Below the pieces are notes generated by a model, which saw only the letters and a list, made by a program, of their open reading frames with translations, was not told the DNA's origin and did not search any database. 64,000 bases of DNA, from positions 372,001 through 436,000 of the forward strand of contig JAUKTV010000010.1 in NCBI GenBank assembly GCA_030549205.1. The letters run 5' to 3'. This document shows, in pieces, positions 43,913 to 53,776 of the stretch; position 1 is the first letter of the stretch, and every line of letters starts with the position of its first letter. The position numbers and the translations under genes are program-made. This stretch comes from Apiosordaria backusii (taxonomy: Eukaryota; Ascomycota; Sordariomycetes; Sordariales; Lasiosphaeriaceae).

Positions 43913-44785
43913 CTATGAAATATCCATATCCACATCGTCATCATTCCCACTCTCCACTTTCTCTAGTAAATGTTTCTGTAAAAACGCAATAACATCATCC
44001 ATCCCCTCCGGCGCCTTAAACCAGTGTCCCCCCCTCTCATACTCCTTCCACTCCAGCTTCTCTACCCCAAAACTAAACAGAACCTCCCTCAATCCCCTCC
44101 CACTTTCAATCCTAACAAGCGGATCATCTACGCAATGCTCCAACAGTATCGGCGTCTTCCTAAGCACCTCATTCCCCTGCGGCGTCCCCGGCAACCCCAG
44201 CACAGCCCTCATCTCCTCCAGCGTCTTCCTCGACCCAGCAAACGGACACCGGCAGCAGAACCCCAGGAACGCACCAATCGGCTTCTCAAGATTAAAAAGC
44301 GTGTGAATAGACGTTGCGCCTCCCATGCTAATACCCGCTAACACAATCCTGTCGTACCTCCCTCCCAACGCCTCCGCTTCTTTCTTGATAATCTCTCTAA
44401 TGGCGCTGACCGACTCCTTCAGCCCCTCAGCTTGGAGCTCCTCCCTGTCGGAGAAATCGTTGGTATTCCAGACGTCGAACCATTGGTTCCATTCCAGCTT
44501 TTCGCCGCTGGCAGCGGCTGCAGCTACAGTGCGGAGGGGTGCCTGGGGGAAGACCAGGCGGAAGGTGGGGAAGGCGGTTCGGAGGGTGAGGGCGGCTGGG
44601 TTTTGTTCAGATCCGGGTGAGGCAGGCGGGGTGGTGGGGGAGGACTCCCATGCTGAGAGACCTGAGAGAAAAGACGGGACTTTGTCCCCGCGTCCGTGAA
44701 GGAAGATTAAAGTGTGGGTGTGGGGGTGGTGGTAGTGGGGAGTTTTGAGTGGGGGAAAGACCGTTGTTAGGATTTGGGAGGACAT
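43913..44785 (-). CDS. Phospholipase/carboxylesterase-family hydrolase (acyl-protein thioesterase-like), 290 aa
   Basis: Single exon, ATG at 44785 (MSSQILTTVF). The alpha/beta-hydrolase pattern of the phospholipase/carboxylesterase family is complete: LIFLHGRGD (oxyanion loop), WFDVWN, the nucleophile in LAGISMGGATS, the acid in HCVDDPLV and the histidine in GGHWFKAPEGMDDVIAFL. Members remove acyl groups from lipids or S-acylated proteins. This one has ~60 residues more than the 220-230 typical of APT1, mostly a loop after the oxyanion strand (SPTTPPASPGSEQNP) and the tail. No signal peptide, so it is probably cytosolic. The coding strand is almost free of G in its first 60 bases and G-rich toward the 3' end. 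Confidence 0.88.
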   Translation of the reverse strand: MSSQILTTVFPPLKTPHYHHPHTHTLIFLHGRGDKVPSFLSGLSAWESSPTTPPASPGSEQNPAALTLRTAFPTFRLVFPQAPLRTVAAAAASGEKLEWNQWFDVWNTNDFSDREELQAEGLKESVSAIREIIKKEAEALGGRYDRIVLAGISMGGATSIHTLFNLEKPIGAFLGFCCRCPFAGSRKTLEEMRAVLGLPGTPQGNEVLRKTPILLEHCVDDPLVRIESGRGLREVLFSFGVEKLEWKEYERGGHWFKAPEGMDDVIAFLQKHLLEKVESGNDDDVDMDIS

Positions 44786-45168
44786 TGTGATGGAGGTTAC
44801 CTAGATTGGGAAGTTTGATGGCAGAAATTGAAAGGGACAGTTTAGGGAGAGGAAATGGCGTTCATTATAAAGAACTGGCTGGTTGCCTCTTCCAGGTGCC
44901 TAAGCGTCAAATGCGCACACGTGATTGGTTGGGCCCCTCTTTGGCGCGCGGCGAAGCTATTCCCAAGAGCTCATCCCCAAACACAAACACTGTGCTGTAT
45001 GCACATAACGTGTGCCGACCATCCCATTCCGAGTATGGGGCCGGCAAACCTCCTTCAAACCACTGCCAATGCAGATAAAGTACACGTGTGTTGCTGAACA
45101 GGTGCCACTCCGTCGTGCCCTCTCCCATCCTTAACCCATTCCTGGCCTGGTACCAATATCTATCTCAT
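44786..45168. other. Intergenic
   Basis: Promoter side of the thioesterase-like gene. Nothing else recognised. Confidence 0.45.
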
Positions 45169-45471
45169 TTAACCGCGCTTCTGCCAAATTCTAATATCCA
45201 ACTTGCCAAAGATACCACCAGTATTGGTCGTGTACACCAAGAGAGAAGCAAGACTCCCTGATTCGATTGAGATTGGCCCAAACCACCTCGCGTCGTGGTA
45301 ATGAGCGTCGAAAGCGATGAGGGCCGCGGTGGTGCTGGGCCCCATCGTCGAAAGATAATCGATGGAAAGGGTGTCGAGCTGAATCTCTTGGTGAGTACAT
45401 TTTGATTGTAAAAGTAAACTTGGGGTTGACAGGGACGTACACTCATGTTTTCTGTTGATCATGACGGACAT
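45169..45471 (-). CDS. Possible small hypothetical protein, 100 aa
   Basis: An ATG-started frame (MSVMINRKHE) whose second half (LIAFDAHYHDARWFGPISIE, then LLVYTTNTGGIFGKLDIRIW) looks like folded protein rather than random translation. There is no domain match, no signal peptide and no conserved neighbour. An intron could be present in the first third (GTACGT donor near 45438). It may also be a chance frame. Kept at low confidence. Confidence 0.3.
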   Translation of the reverse strand: MSVMINRKHECTSLSTPSLLLQSKCTHQEIQLDTLSIDYLSTMGPSTTAALIAFDAHYHDARWFGPISIESGSLASLLVYTTNTGGIFGKLDIRIWQKRG

Positions 45472-46002
45472 GAATGCGACATGGAGGAGATGGCTTTGTT
45501 AGGTATATGTTGATCCCGAGGTGACGCGAAAAATTCTCACCCTTTCAAAACTCCGTCGCGACGGATAGAGCCGCGATCAGACTGTCTCGGTGCGGTCCAG
45601 GCAAGCCGCTCAGGTCTGATTGGCGAATGTCTTCAACTGGAACTGAGACATCAAAGCACACTTGGGAAAATTACAAATCACAGCTCATCATGGAGAGAAT
45701 GACTCCGAACCCATGATGACAATCACACAACTTCGTAGATCGTCATCAGAACCACCGGAAGGCTAGCTGAACAATCACGGTGCAGTCTGGTTCTGGTAGG
45801 TCCACGGGTATAAAACCACGTAACTCCATCTCACAGCCAGCCTCGATGTCATCCCCCTTCCATCCAGCACTAAAAGCGCCTTCTATTCCCCGGGCCAGCT
45901 CCCTATCATCTCGAAGACCTAGGCACTTTGCCTGCTCACCACCCATCAATACCAACCCTCCAGTCCTCAGAAACCGAACAACCACGAAACGAAATCATCA
46001 AA
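45472..46002. other. Intergenic, promoter side of the small acidic secreted protein
   Basis: 531 bp; A/C-rich leader just before the ATG at 46003. Nothing coding seen. Confidence 0.45.
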
Positions 46003-46380
46003 ATGAAGGTGAGAATCCCTCCACTTCCCAACTTTCTCGAGTCTCTTGAGCCACAAACTTACGCCGCAACTCAGTTCACCACCCTCTCCATCATTGCCCT
46101 CTTCGGCATCGCCCTCGCCGCCCCGTCCGCTCGCTCGTCAATCTCGGAGCGCCAGGAGGTCGATACCTGCGTCTCATTTGATTCTGGTGAAATCCTCGCA
46201 CCGGGTGACATCCTTTGTGACGAACCCAGTTCCAAGGTCAAGGTCAGGTCTGAGGGGGTTGCGAAGGTGGCTAAGCGCCAGGAGGGCGATGAGTGTGATG
46301 AGTATGAGGATGATGACGAGTATGAGGACTGTCTTGACAGGGTCTATGGTGTTGCGGAGGTTGATGTTGATGTTGAGTGA
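46003..46380 (+). CDS. Small acidic secreted protein, 103 aa, with a 6-nt first coding exon
   Basis: The first coding exon is only ATG AAG (46003-46008). Intron 46009-46074 follows (GTGAGA...CTCAG), then exon 2 46075-46380. The product starts MKFTTLSIIALFGIALAAPS, a signal peptide, as in the gene at 40399 with the same exon plan. The mature part has two related modules, ERQEVDTC and KRQEGDEC, the second preceded by a KR dibasic site suited to Kex2. Four cysteines (DTC, ILC, DEC, EDC) and a very acidic centre (DECDEYEDDDEYEDC) follow. The end is DVDVDVE-like and acidic. Possibly a processed peptide precursor or small effector-like protein; no known domain. Confidence 0.7.
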   Translation: MKVRIPPLPNFLESLEPQTYAATQFTTLSIIALFGIALAAPSARSSISERQEVDTCVSFDSGEILAPGDILCDEPSSKVKVRSEGVAKVAKRQEGDECDEYEDDDEYEDCLDRVYGVAEVDVDVE

Positions 46381-46955
46381 GGGGTTTCAATGGTGCTGAT
46401 AACATGGGAGCCGTGGACATGTTGAATCATGTTTGATATTGCTTGAGAGGTTTAGGGGTTACTAGACCTCTCGACTCATCTTGCTTTTCTATGTAAGGGG
46501 TTTTAGTGGATGTTGTAGTCTTTTGCCAGTCAGTTGATAGAAACGAACACTACCTATGTTCAATTTCTTGTATCATGTACCTATTTGTTGTTCCTGTTCC
46601 TCAAAGCAGTATGCAATAATGCTGAATTGGTAAAGAGTATCCAGTTGAGATAGGTACCTAGCTACCTGCAATTGCCTATTCAAATCTAAATAGAATCCTA
46701 CGTAAGGTACCGAAGTAGGTGAGCATCGACCCTTGTGTTTTCAGTCATCTATAATCCTTAACCCATCCATCTTGAGACCCCTATCCACCAGACACCTAAT
46801 TCAGGACTCTAATCCGAATAGATCGCGGTTACTTTTTGAGCTTTCAATGACCAGTTAGCACTATCATACACTATTCAACGTCATCGTATCATTCATTACG
46901 TCATATTCCTCTCCATGGCCAACTCTCAAAGCTTGTATGATGAGCAGCTACCGGC
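46381..46955. other. Intergenic (convergent)
   Basis: 575 bp between the 3' ends of the small secreted protein gene and the 7TM gene. It contains GGTACCTA at 46653-46660 and related motifs. Nothing coding seen. Confidence 0.5.
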
Positions 46956-48330
46956 TTAGACGATCCCGCCACTCCCCAGACTTCTCTGCCTTTGTTCCTC
47001 CACCCTGTGGGTGACAGTCACAGTCTTTTGTATCCTGTTCATTGGGATTTGGGCCTGAATCAAATCTTGGCTGCTCTCTGTGGCCATATCATTAGGCCTT
47101 CGTGTTGTTGCCCTTGTTTCGTTGGCCGCTCGCCAGGTATTCCACGTCCCGAGTGAAATATCTGGCTGTCTTTGCGGTTCAAGCCCCAACATAGACCTCA
47201 GTTTCGTGTAGGTTCGTGTCTGGGTGAAGATGCGAGTCCAAAAGGTGTATAAAGCCGGTGCGCAGGCTACGATGACAGTACCAAAGATCTCCACGTAACT
47301 GTTCACAAATGTCAGCTGCACGCTGTTGGCGTGTGATGGAAAAAGAACAAGACCTACGCGGTGATGGATACCTGAGCGCCATCCCAGGAAGGGTCCTCGG
47401 TGCCGTTGATAACAATCGAAACTCTGTAAGCCAGGCTGACTGTGCTTGTGGCGATGATGCTGCGAATTCAGATAATCAGCAACAACCCCAGATTACGGAA
47501 AGAACTCGAGAACAGGGCATACAGAATAGCAAACAAAAACAACACCACCAACCCCCTCTTCTTAGCTCGATCCAGATGCAACCGCCAAATAATCGGAAAC
47601 GGCAGCACAAACAACAGCACATCCACCGCCACGGTGAACGCACCACCCATGAGAATCAGCGGACCGGTCTCTTCACAGACCGGCAGCTTCGAGCTCCAGC
47701 CTGAGGGCACGCAGCCTGCTATGTACCAGACGCCGATCGTGCCGTAGATGATCAGGCACAGGACCAAGAGCGTGTAGCAGGTCCGGCGGACCCAGCGGAT
47801 GGTGCCAAAGAGGCGGAGGTAAAAAGTGAGGATGAGGACTTTGGTGGAGAGGAAGGAGACCATGCCGAGGAGAGCGTGGGTCATCCAGATTTGGTAGACT
47901 GAGCGGGTGATGGCGGTGAGGGGGACGTCCCAGGAATGTTTGGCTACGCCTAGCTGGGCCACTGGTGATTATCCACAATCAGCGAGTTCTCCTTGAAGAG
48001 AGGACGAAGATAGTTGAGCTTACCGCGATACATGGTCCCCCATTGTGCTATGCCGAGTGACAGTGTGAATAGGCAAACGTCTTTTTGTATCATCAGTTTG
48101 GGATCTCAAACAGGTAGAGATTAGAGGTTGTGATGCTCACAATCATCGACATGCAGCTTGGAGATAAGGCGTCCAGTTGCAATTCGCAGCGTCACAATCA
48201 TCACAGTGATCGGGATCAAAGTCGCTCCTGTCGCCAGGATAATCGGCTCTAAATCGTCCACTTCCCCGGGCGGTGAAGCAGGTCTGGCGTTATTGAGGTT
48301 ACCAGTAGTTTCATGATGCAGAGTGGTCAT
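46956..48330 (-). CDS. Seven-transmembrane fungal rhodopsin-like integral membrane protein, 377 aa, five exons
   Basis: Exons 48330-48141, 48080-48024, 47961-47523, 47459-47372 and 47315-46956, joined with consistent phases. Joined motifs fit the large fungal rhodopsin-like integral membrane family: an N-terminal helix (IILATGATLIPITVMIVTLRIATGRL), then KLHVDDYVCLFTLSLGIAQW across intron 1, YQIWMTHALLGMVSFLSTK, the fifth-helix stretch VDVLLFVLPFPIIWRLHLDR, and the last helix VEIFGTVIVACAPALYTFW across intron 4. The C-terminal tail (~90 residues) is polar and cytoplasmic. In intron 4 the acceptor GTGCAG at 47316 restores the frame, while a closer-looking ACAG does not. Members are common in pathogenic and saprobic Pezizomycotina (PTH11 relatives); ligand and coupling are unknown, and no retinal lysine is claimed. 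Confidence 0.85.
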
Positions 48331-48751
48331 ATTCTGGGACGGTGATTCAACCCATTGTCACAGTATGTAGATGACATAACAAGATCTAAGACTACCTATG
48401 GAAGAGATGATCTGGAGGTCGGTACCTACTTTTGATTCTTTATTCAGGGGGGGAGGTAAGGCTCGGGCTTGTCGGCCAACAACGTGGGACAGACGCACAC
48501 ACACTTCTAGAGTTGCATCAACCACACAATGGACGATCCCGTGGCTATGGCGGGGAAAAGGTCGAGCCGCTTACCTGCGCAGTGGTGGCCTATCAACGAA
48601 GCAAGATGCTTCCCGGGCCTCGCTTGAGCATAAAGTAGACGATAAGAAATATAAATTGCGGCAGGCCCGAGACATGTCTTCACCGAAAATCTCCGACTGG
48701 TTTATTGAGTACTGCCTAGGCATAACATAAGAAGTGAGTAACCTTCCTGAA
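48331..48751. other. Intergenic, promoter side of the 7TM gene
   Basis: 421 bp; GGTACCTAC at 48421-48429. Part may be the 3' end of the uncertain gene at 48752-49183 if that is spliced. Nothing firm. Confidence 0.4.
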
Positions 48752-49183
48752 TTAATCATTGTTGAATGATATGGGTGTCGTGCTGGTATAAGGTATCTTA
48801 CTAAAAGCTCGGATATTGCTATCAGACTGCTGGGATAAAGACTTGATACGCTCGGATAGAAACGTGGAAATGGTTGCATAAAAAAGTTCAAAGTTCGAGT
48901 AGAGACATTGGAATGCTCGATACTGCAAGTCTAGGTAGATTGTCCAGCTGCATTTAAACTCTCCCATCACTGAAATCCATTTCAACCTTCTCATCTCTTC
49001 CTCAGCCATCGGAGGACCCCCACCTCCTCTCGCGGCTTGCCTTTTAACGGCCTGCTTTTCAGCTTCTTCGTCGCTAATCTGGTCAGCTGGTTCTGGTCCA
49101 TTTTCCTCGTCGCCACAGCTCCGTGCCGCCGCTCTACTCTGACCGAATTCTTCGTAGGCATTACTCCGGCCCGGGAAGCGCAT
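48752..49183 (-). CDS. Hypothetical protein, ~143 aa
   Basis: ATG at 49183 (MRFPGRSNAY). The first half is charged and low-complexity (EEAEKQAVKRQAARGGGGPP). The second half looks helical (LKWISVMGEFKCSWTIYLDL, then YRAFQCLYSNFELFYATIS). The C-terminal end may be wrong, because a GTAAGA donor near 48800 could splice to a downstream exon in the region 48571-48740. No domain recognised. It lies between the 7TM gene and the lectin-like gene, all on the minus strand. Confidence 0.4.
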   Translation of the reverse strand: MRFPGRSNAYEEFGQSRAAARSCGDEENGPEPADQISDEEAEKQAVKRQAARGGGGPPMAEEEMRRLKWISVMGEFKCSWTIYLDLQYRAFQCLYSNFELFYATISTFLSERIKSLSQQSDSNIRAFSKIPYTSTTPISFNND

Positions 49184-49306
49184 CAAGTCGAAACCACAGC
49201 CTTTATCGATTTTCTACACTGATCCTGGTGGCTTGATAACCTCGTTCATAATGAGCCAGGTCTCGAAGCACCTTAATCGCGCCAACTGTGTCTCTCATTT
49301 CAAGTC

Positions 49307-50907
49307 TCATGGTATCGGCACCACCCCCAACTCAGTCCATGTCGATCCCGCGAAGCTTACTTCGACAACCCTGCCCTCACGCTGGAAGTAACATCGCACT
49401 TCCCCATTGGCCGGCTCCAACAAGACTTCCGTCCCTTCGCTGTTGCCGGGTGAAGGCGCTAGGGTGGAGCAGGCGATATCGGAATCTTCGTCGGCGTTTT
49501 TCAGTGCGGCAGGGCCTTCTTCCATCCAGTTGGACGAGTTTTCGGCAAACCAAACACCAAAGCCGCTACCATAGCCCTTGATGACGACGTAGACGTTCAC
49601 AAGATGGCCGTCGTTGTTCGAGCTTTGAGCGACGGCAAAAGCGGCCATCGGGGTCGCAGGCGGGAATACATATTGACCTGGGAATGCTGATGATGCGGTT
49701 AGCAAATGACTCCTGGGCGTTCTAAACCACTTACACCTACTGCCAGGGAGCGACGCAGCATGTGCGCTATCCATCGTCGTATTGTCTGGGACTTCAAAGG
49801 CCATGCCCTGATTAGGCTTCTGGTAGATCACACCGTAGCCTCCGGGGGCGGAGATCTTGGTGAAGTTGGAACTGGTGGGTACTATGCATAGCGCTGAGCC
49901 CTCGTAGGCAGGGTAAGTAAGATTGTGAACGCGCCAGGTTCCAGTCGGGGCAAGGTCGGATTGTGAGTCGCCGCGAGCTACGAAAACATGGCCGGACTGA
50001 TGTTGGGTGATGATGTAGGGCCAATAGGCCGTAAGATCAGCCCCATTACCCATGGTCAGATCCGACAACCCTTTACTGAATCCGCCTGAAACGTTGTCGA
50101 TCTGGATATTTGGTTGGCGGGCTTCATTGAAGCTGGCGCTGAGGATCCTTTTGTTCTCCTCGTAATATATTTCGGTTTGTGGCTGAGGGAGAATCGGTGA
50201 GCCGATGAAATGGATGGAGGAAGAGAGAAGGATACACTTACATTGTATTCGCTGCCATGGACAAGTATGGAGGCGGCAAGTTTGGTTCCGTTGGTGACTT
50301 GGAGGTCAACAGCTGGCAGCGCTTCCCATGTGGACATGGAGTTGGCCTTGTAGGTAATGCTTCGTGAACGTCTGACCTGACCTTGTGGATCTTGATAAAA
50401 CAGATATCTCTCAACATCGCCATTTGGCTTGCGCCAGCCCACCGCTGAGAGGCTTGAACCCGAGCGTATGGTTTCAGGCCTCTCGGTTGTCATGGTCCCG
50501 TTTCCACCTTCGGGGTTTGTCTCGCTGCCATTTCTTCGAGACTTCAGCGATAGAACAACGCCCACAGTAACGGCGATAACGATGACAGCCACCACACAGG
50601 CTGTACCGCCAATAATCCACCATTTCCGCTTCCAGTACGGCTTCTTGACAGGAAGTGTGCCTTTTTCGGTAGAGGTTGGGCTGACAACCTCAATTTGGCC
50701 GTTGTCGGCCACAACTTGTGGAAAATCTTCGCCAAGATGGATCTTTTGTTCCGGATGTTGAGACTTGGGCACACAGAACTTCGGCTCTTCGTCCGGTCGA
50801 ACTTCGGGAAGGTGATTCTCTGGCACGACCTCGATTCCCGGCTGGTCCTCGACAGCATGTGGAGAAGAATGCACCGAAGGCTGCATGGAAGGTGACGAGT
50901 GGGCCAT
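49307..50907 (-). CDS. Type II membrane protein with lectin-like beta-propeller ectodomain, 497 aa
   Basis: ATG at 50907. Exons 50907-50242, 50182-49735 and 49686-49307. Intron 1 is 50241-50183 (GTAAGT...CCTCAG). Intron 2 is 49734-49687 (GTAAGT...ATCAG, 48 nt) and is in frame and stop-free, so splicing is inferred from its signals. Residues 1-95 are a polar, acidic cytoplasmic tail. A basic patch (KKPYWKRKWW) precedes one membrane helix (IIGGTACVVAVIVIAVTVGVVL). The long extracellular part has repeated beta-strand modules (SAVGWRKPNGDVERYLFYQD, TAYWPYIITQHQSGHVFVAR, VYQKPN-like, RCYFQREGRVVEVSFAGSTW). This looks like the fucose-specific (AAL-type) fungal lectin propeller, but sugar-binding residues were not verified. 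I infer a surface-anchored lectin. Confidence 0.7.
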
Positions 50908-51898
50908 GTGCTGCTTTCACAACAGCCGGTGTTACCCCGGCCCAGGCGACATGTGGTTTTCTTTTGTCGTCGTTGGAACTCCGGCGTCAATCGTTTGTCT
51001 CGCAAGGAGCACAAGAGAGCAGGGCGAAAGTCCGACGGAAAATATAGCGACATGCTGCCCGACTTTACGTGCGAATGAGAGCAGACCCAGTGGGAACCCT
51101 TGGGCTCGCCAAGCACGTTGAATTTCCACCTGAACACACCGCTTGTGCACCGGGAGATTTCCCTAGATCCCGCTTTGAGGGGGAACCACTCTCGTTACCA
51201 AGGTTGCTCCAATCATTCCGGTCTGTGCGTATCAATATCAAGGGTGGTGTTCTGTTTCGGTTAGTCGAGATGGAGAAGTCGACGCTAATGGAGGAGGGTC
51301 CGGGAGGTCCACTTGATAATCCTTGCTAGATTCGTTGCGTCTAGTGTAAGGTGTGATCTTGAGGCTGCGATGTTATCGAATGGCAAGGCTGCGAGGCTGG
51401 GTGTTGGTGCTTGAAGTTAGCCCTCAGCCTTTATCTGTTCTTTACCCGACTTTGTCATCCTGGCCCCGATTTTCCTCCATCTTCATCCGAGCAGCAAGGT
51501 TCACCAGCCCCTGCGGAATCCGAACAGGTGCTATTGAATCTGAGCTTTTGTGCCCAGTGTCTCGATTTGTCGATAAGCCTTTGATCCCAGACAGTTAGTC
51601 TCCGCATTATGTATGTAAGGTGAATGAATGGAATGCTTCAGGGGTGACCGAAGTATGTAGAACCCCACCATCCACAGGGCTGTGCGCCAAGCCCCACTTC
51701 CGCCCACTAGCGCCAATTAAACGCGACTCCAGAAGCCAATTCCAACAGCGCGTGCTGCCAACATCGAAACATCGTCACTTTTTTTCCACAATTTCAACAT
51801 GGCTGCGGCCAACAGCACCCATCTTTGCTGCCCTACCCAACGACTCAACATCCCCGACAGCCCCTCTACTGGGTAAACTTTCCATCAAAAGCAATGAA
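50908..51898. other. Divergent intergenic region, lectin-like / mannosyltransferase
   Basis: 991 bp. The frame of the mannosyltransferase is open back to 51620, but without an ATG; it is taken as leader. No other coding sequence seen. Confidence 0.5.
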
Positions 51899-53152
51899 AT
51901 GAAACCACGAACCCCCCACCTCCCCTCCTCGCGCGTCCTCCGCACCCTCCTCTCCGTCTCAACTCTCAAAAAGCTCCTTGTCGCTTTCTTTCTCTGGACC
52001 CTCCTCGAGTCCCACATCATCTACTACCGCCTCGCCCGCACCGAACGCGAAGCCCGCTCCCATCACTCCCTCCAAACTCGCCGGGTTTTCATCGCCAGTC
52101 TCCACTGGAACAACGAAAAGATCCTCCGCTCCGACTGGAACGCCGCCGTCCTCGACCTCGTCAACACTCTCGGCCCGAGCAACGTCTTTGTCAGCGTCTA
52201 CGAAAGCGGCAGTTGGGATGACTCCAAGGGCGCTCTCCGGGAGCTCGATGAACAGCTCGAGAAGACTGGGGTAGGGAGGAAGATTGTCTTGGACAAGGAA
52301 ACGCACAAAGATCTGATTCAGAGCACGCCAGGGCAGGAAGGGGGTTGGATCGCGGTGGGGAAAGAGAAGCAATTGATGCCGAGGAGGATACCTTATCTTT
52401 CACGGTTGAGAAATAAATCACTGGAGCCGTTGATCGAGTTGGCGGAAAACGGGACGCATTTCGACCATGTTTTGTTTCTTGGAGATGTCGTCTTCAGCAC
52501 TCAAGATATCCTGATGCTGCTGGATACCAACAAGGGAAGCTACGCCGCAGCGTGCTCAGTGGATTTCAGCAAGCCCCCTCAGTTTTACGATACGTTTGCG
52601 CTAAGGGACTCGGCCGGGCATGAGCATGTCTCACAGACTTGGCCGTATTTCAGGTCGGGAAAGTCACGCTCGGCATTGATGAATGGCTTGCCGACGCCGG
52701 TGTCGAGTTGTTGGAATGGGATCGTGGCTATGCCCGCGACGGCGTTTATGGGGATTCAGGGGCTCAAGTTCAGGGGCGTGCAGGATAGCCTGGCTGAGTA
52801 CCATGTTGAGGGGTCGGAGTGCTGCTTGATACATGCAGATAACCCGCAGTCGAGGACGAAGGGCGTGTTTCTCAATCCGAATGTCAGGGTTGGGTACAAG
52901 AGGGAGGCATATGAGGCTGTGCATCCCAGGAGTGGGAGCTGGGTGTCGTTGAGCCAGATCTGGATTGGTTTATGGAAGAACCGGTTAGGCAGGTGGCTTA
53001 CGACGCCATGGTTCAAGGAGAGGATGATGCGAGGGAGGGTTTCTCAGTGGGTGGGTCAAGGAGGGAAGGGGGTGGTGAGGGAGGAGAAGGGTGGGTTCTG
53101 CTTGATCAATGAGATGCAGGTGGTTGTTCATAATGGGTGGAAGCATTTGTAG
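51899..53152 (+). CDS. CAP59/CMT1-type alpha-1,3-mannosyltransferase, 417 aa
   Basis: Single exon with ATG at 51899 (MKPRTPHLPS), the first ATG in a frame that is open from 51620. An N-terminal signal anchor (LKKLLVAFFLWTLLESHIIYY) makes it a type II Golgi-type membrane protein. The luminal domain follows the cryptococcal mannosyltransferase (CAP59_mtransfer) pattern: RVFIASLHWNNEKILRSDWN, NVFVSVYESGSWDDSKGALR, FDHVLFLGDVVFSTQDILML, YAAACSVDFSKPPQFYDTFA and SSCWNGIVAMPATAF. The family transfers mannose in alpha-1,3 linkage to wall or capsule glycans; substrate here unknown. The coding strand goes from 35 C / 7 G in 51901-51960 to 4 C / 33 G in 53041-53100, the most extreme skew switch in the window. 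Confidence 0.88.
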   Translation: MKPRTPHLPSSRVLRTLLSVSTLKKLLVAFFLWTLLESHIIYYRLARTEREARSHHSLQTRRVFIASLHWNNEKILRSDWNAAVLDLVNTLGPSNVFVSVYESGSWDDSKGALRELDEQLEKTGVGRKIVLDKETHKDLIQSTPGQEGGWIAVGKEKQLMPRRIPYLSRLRNKSLEPLIELAENGTHFDHVLFLGDVVFSTQDILMLLDTNKGSYAAACSVDFSKPPQFYDTFALRDSAGHEHVSQTWPYFRSGKSRSALMNGLPTPVSSCWNGIVAMPATAFMGIQGLKFRGVQDSLAEYHVEGSECCLIHADNPQSRTKGVFLNPNVRVGYKREAYEAVHPRSGSWVSLSQIWIGLWKNRLGRWLTTPWFKERMMRGRVSQWVGQGGKGVVREEKGGFCLINEMQVVVHNGWKHL

Positions 53153-53776
53153 AGCATTGTACACTATAGACGGCGTGGGTTGTTACTACTAGTAAGATAC
53201 GGATAGATGATTTAGAGCGGAAGTTCCCATCGCTGCTAGCATTGAGCGAAATGCAACGTCATTTGAACTGGATACCTGCCTACTTTAGCTGTCTTCCAGT
53301 AGCCATTATGAGATCTGATATCTCCAACGATCTGAGGGGAACTTACGGTGACAAGTCCTTGTTCCATTGGACAATGGCCAGCAACTTCAAAACAGTGGCA
53401 TGGCGCAGTTGCGGGAGTGTTGCAGATGTCAAGCTTGGATCGAGCTTTTCAGGAGGGGTAAAGCTCCCAATGAGCGTGGAGGATGCACGTCGAATATGGG
53501 GCTTCGAATCATCATTGGGGGGATAGATGAAAGAGGCATACACAAACATGCAAGAGGTAGCTGGAACCTTCGATCTGCCTGGGCATCTCTGCAGACTGGA
53601 ATAGGTACCTCAGTACGTTCATGCCAGCTCACAGCCCCCGTGCCGTTGTTGCGAGATATGGCGAGAAAGTGAAGAAGGAGCAGCGCCCACCACAAATGAT
53701 CTTGGGCGTCTGCCTCCTCCAGTCGATTCCAGAAACCACACCGATTTTATAAGTTATTTTTAAGAACAAGTACCTC
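53153..53776. other. Intergenic
   Basis: 624 bp between two plus-strand genes. Nothing coding recognised. Confidence 0.5.

Noticed and set aside
49307..50068. Reading the lectin-like gene without its 48-nt second intron
   Set aside because: The frame is open either way, but a GTAAGT donor, a GCTAAC branch and a CAG acceptor at 49734-49687 favour splicing; kept as a finding on in-frame introns.
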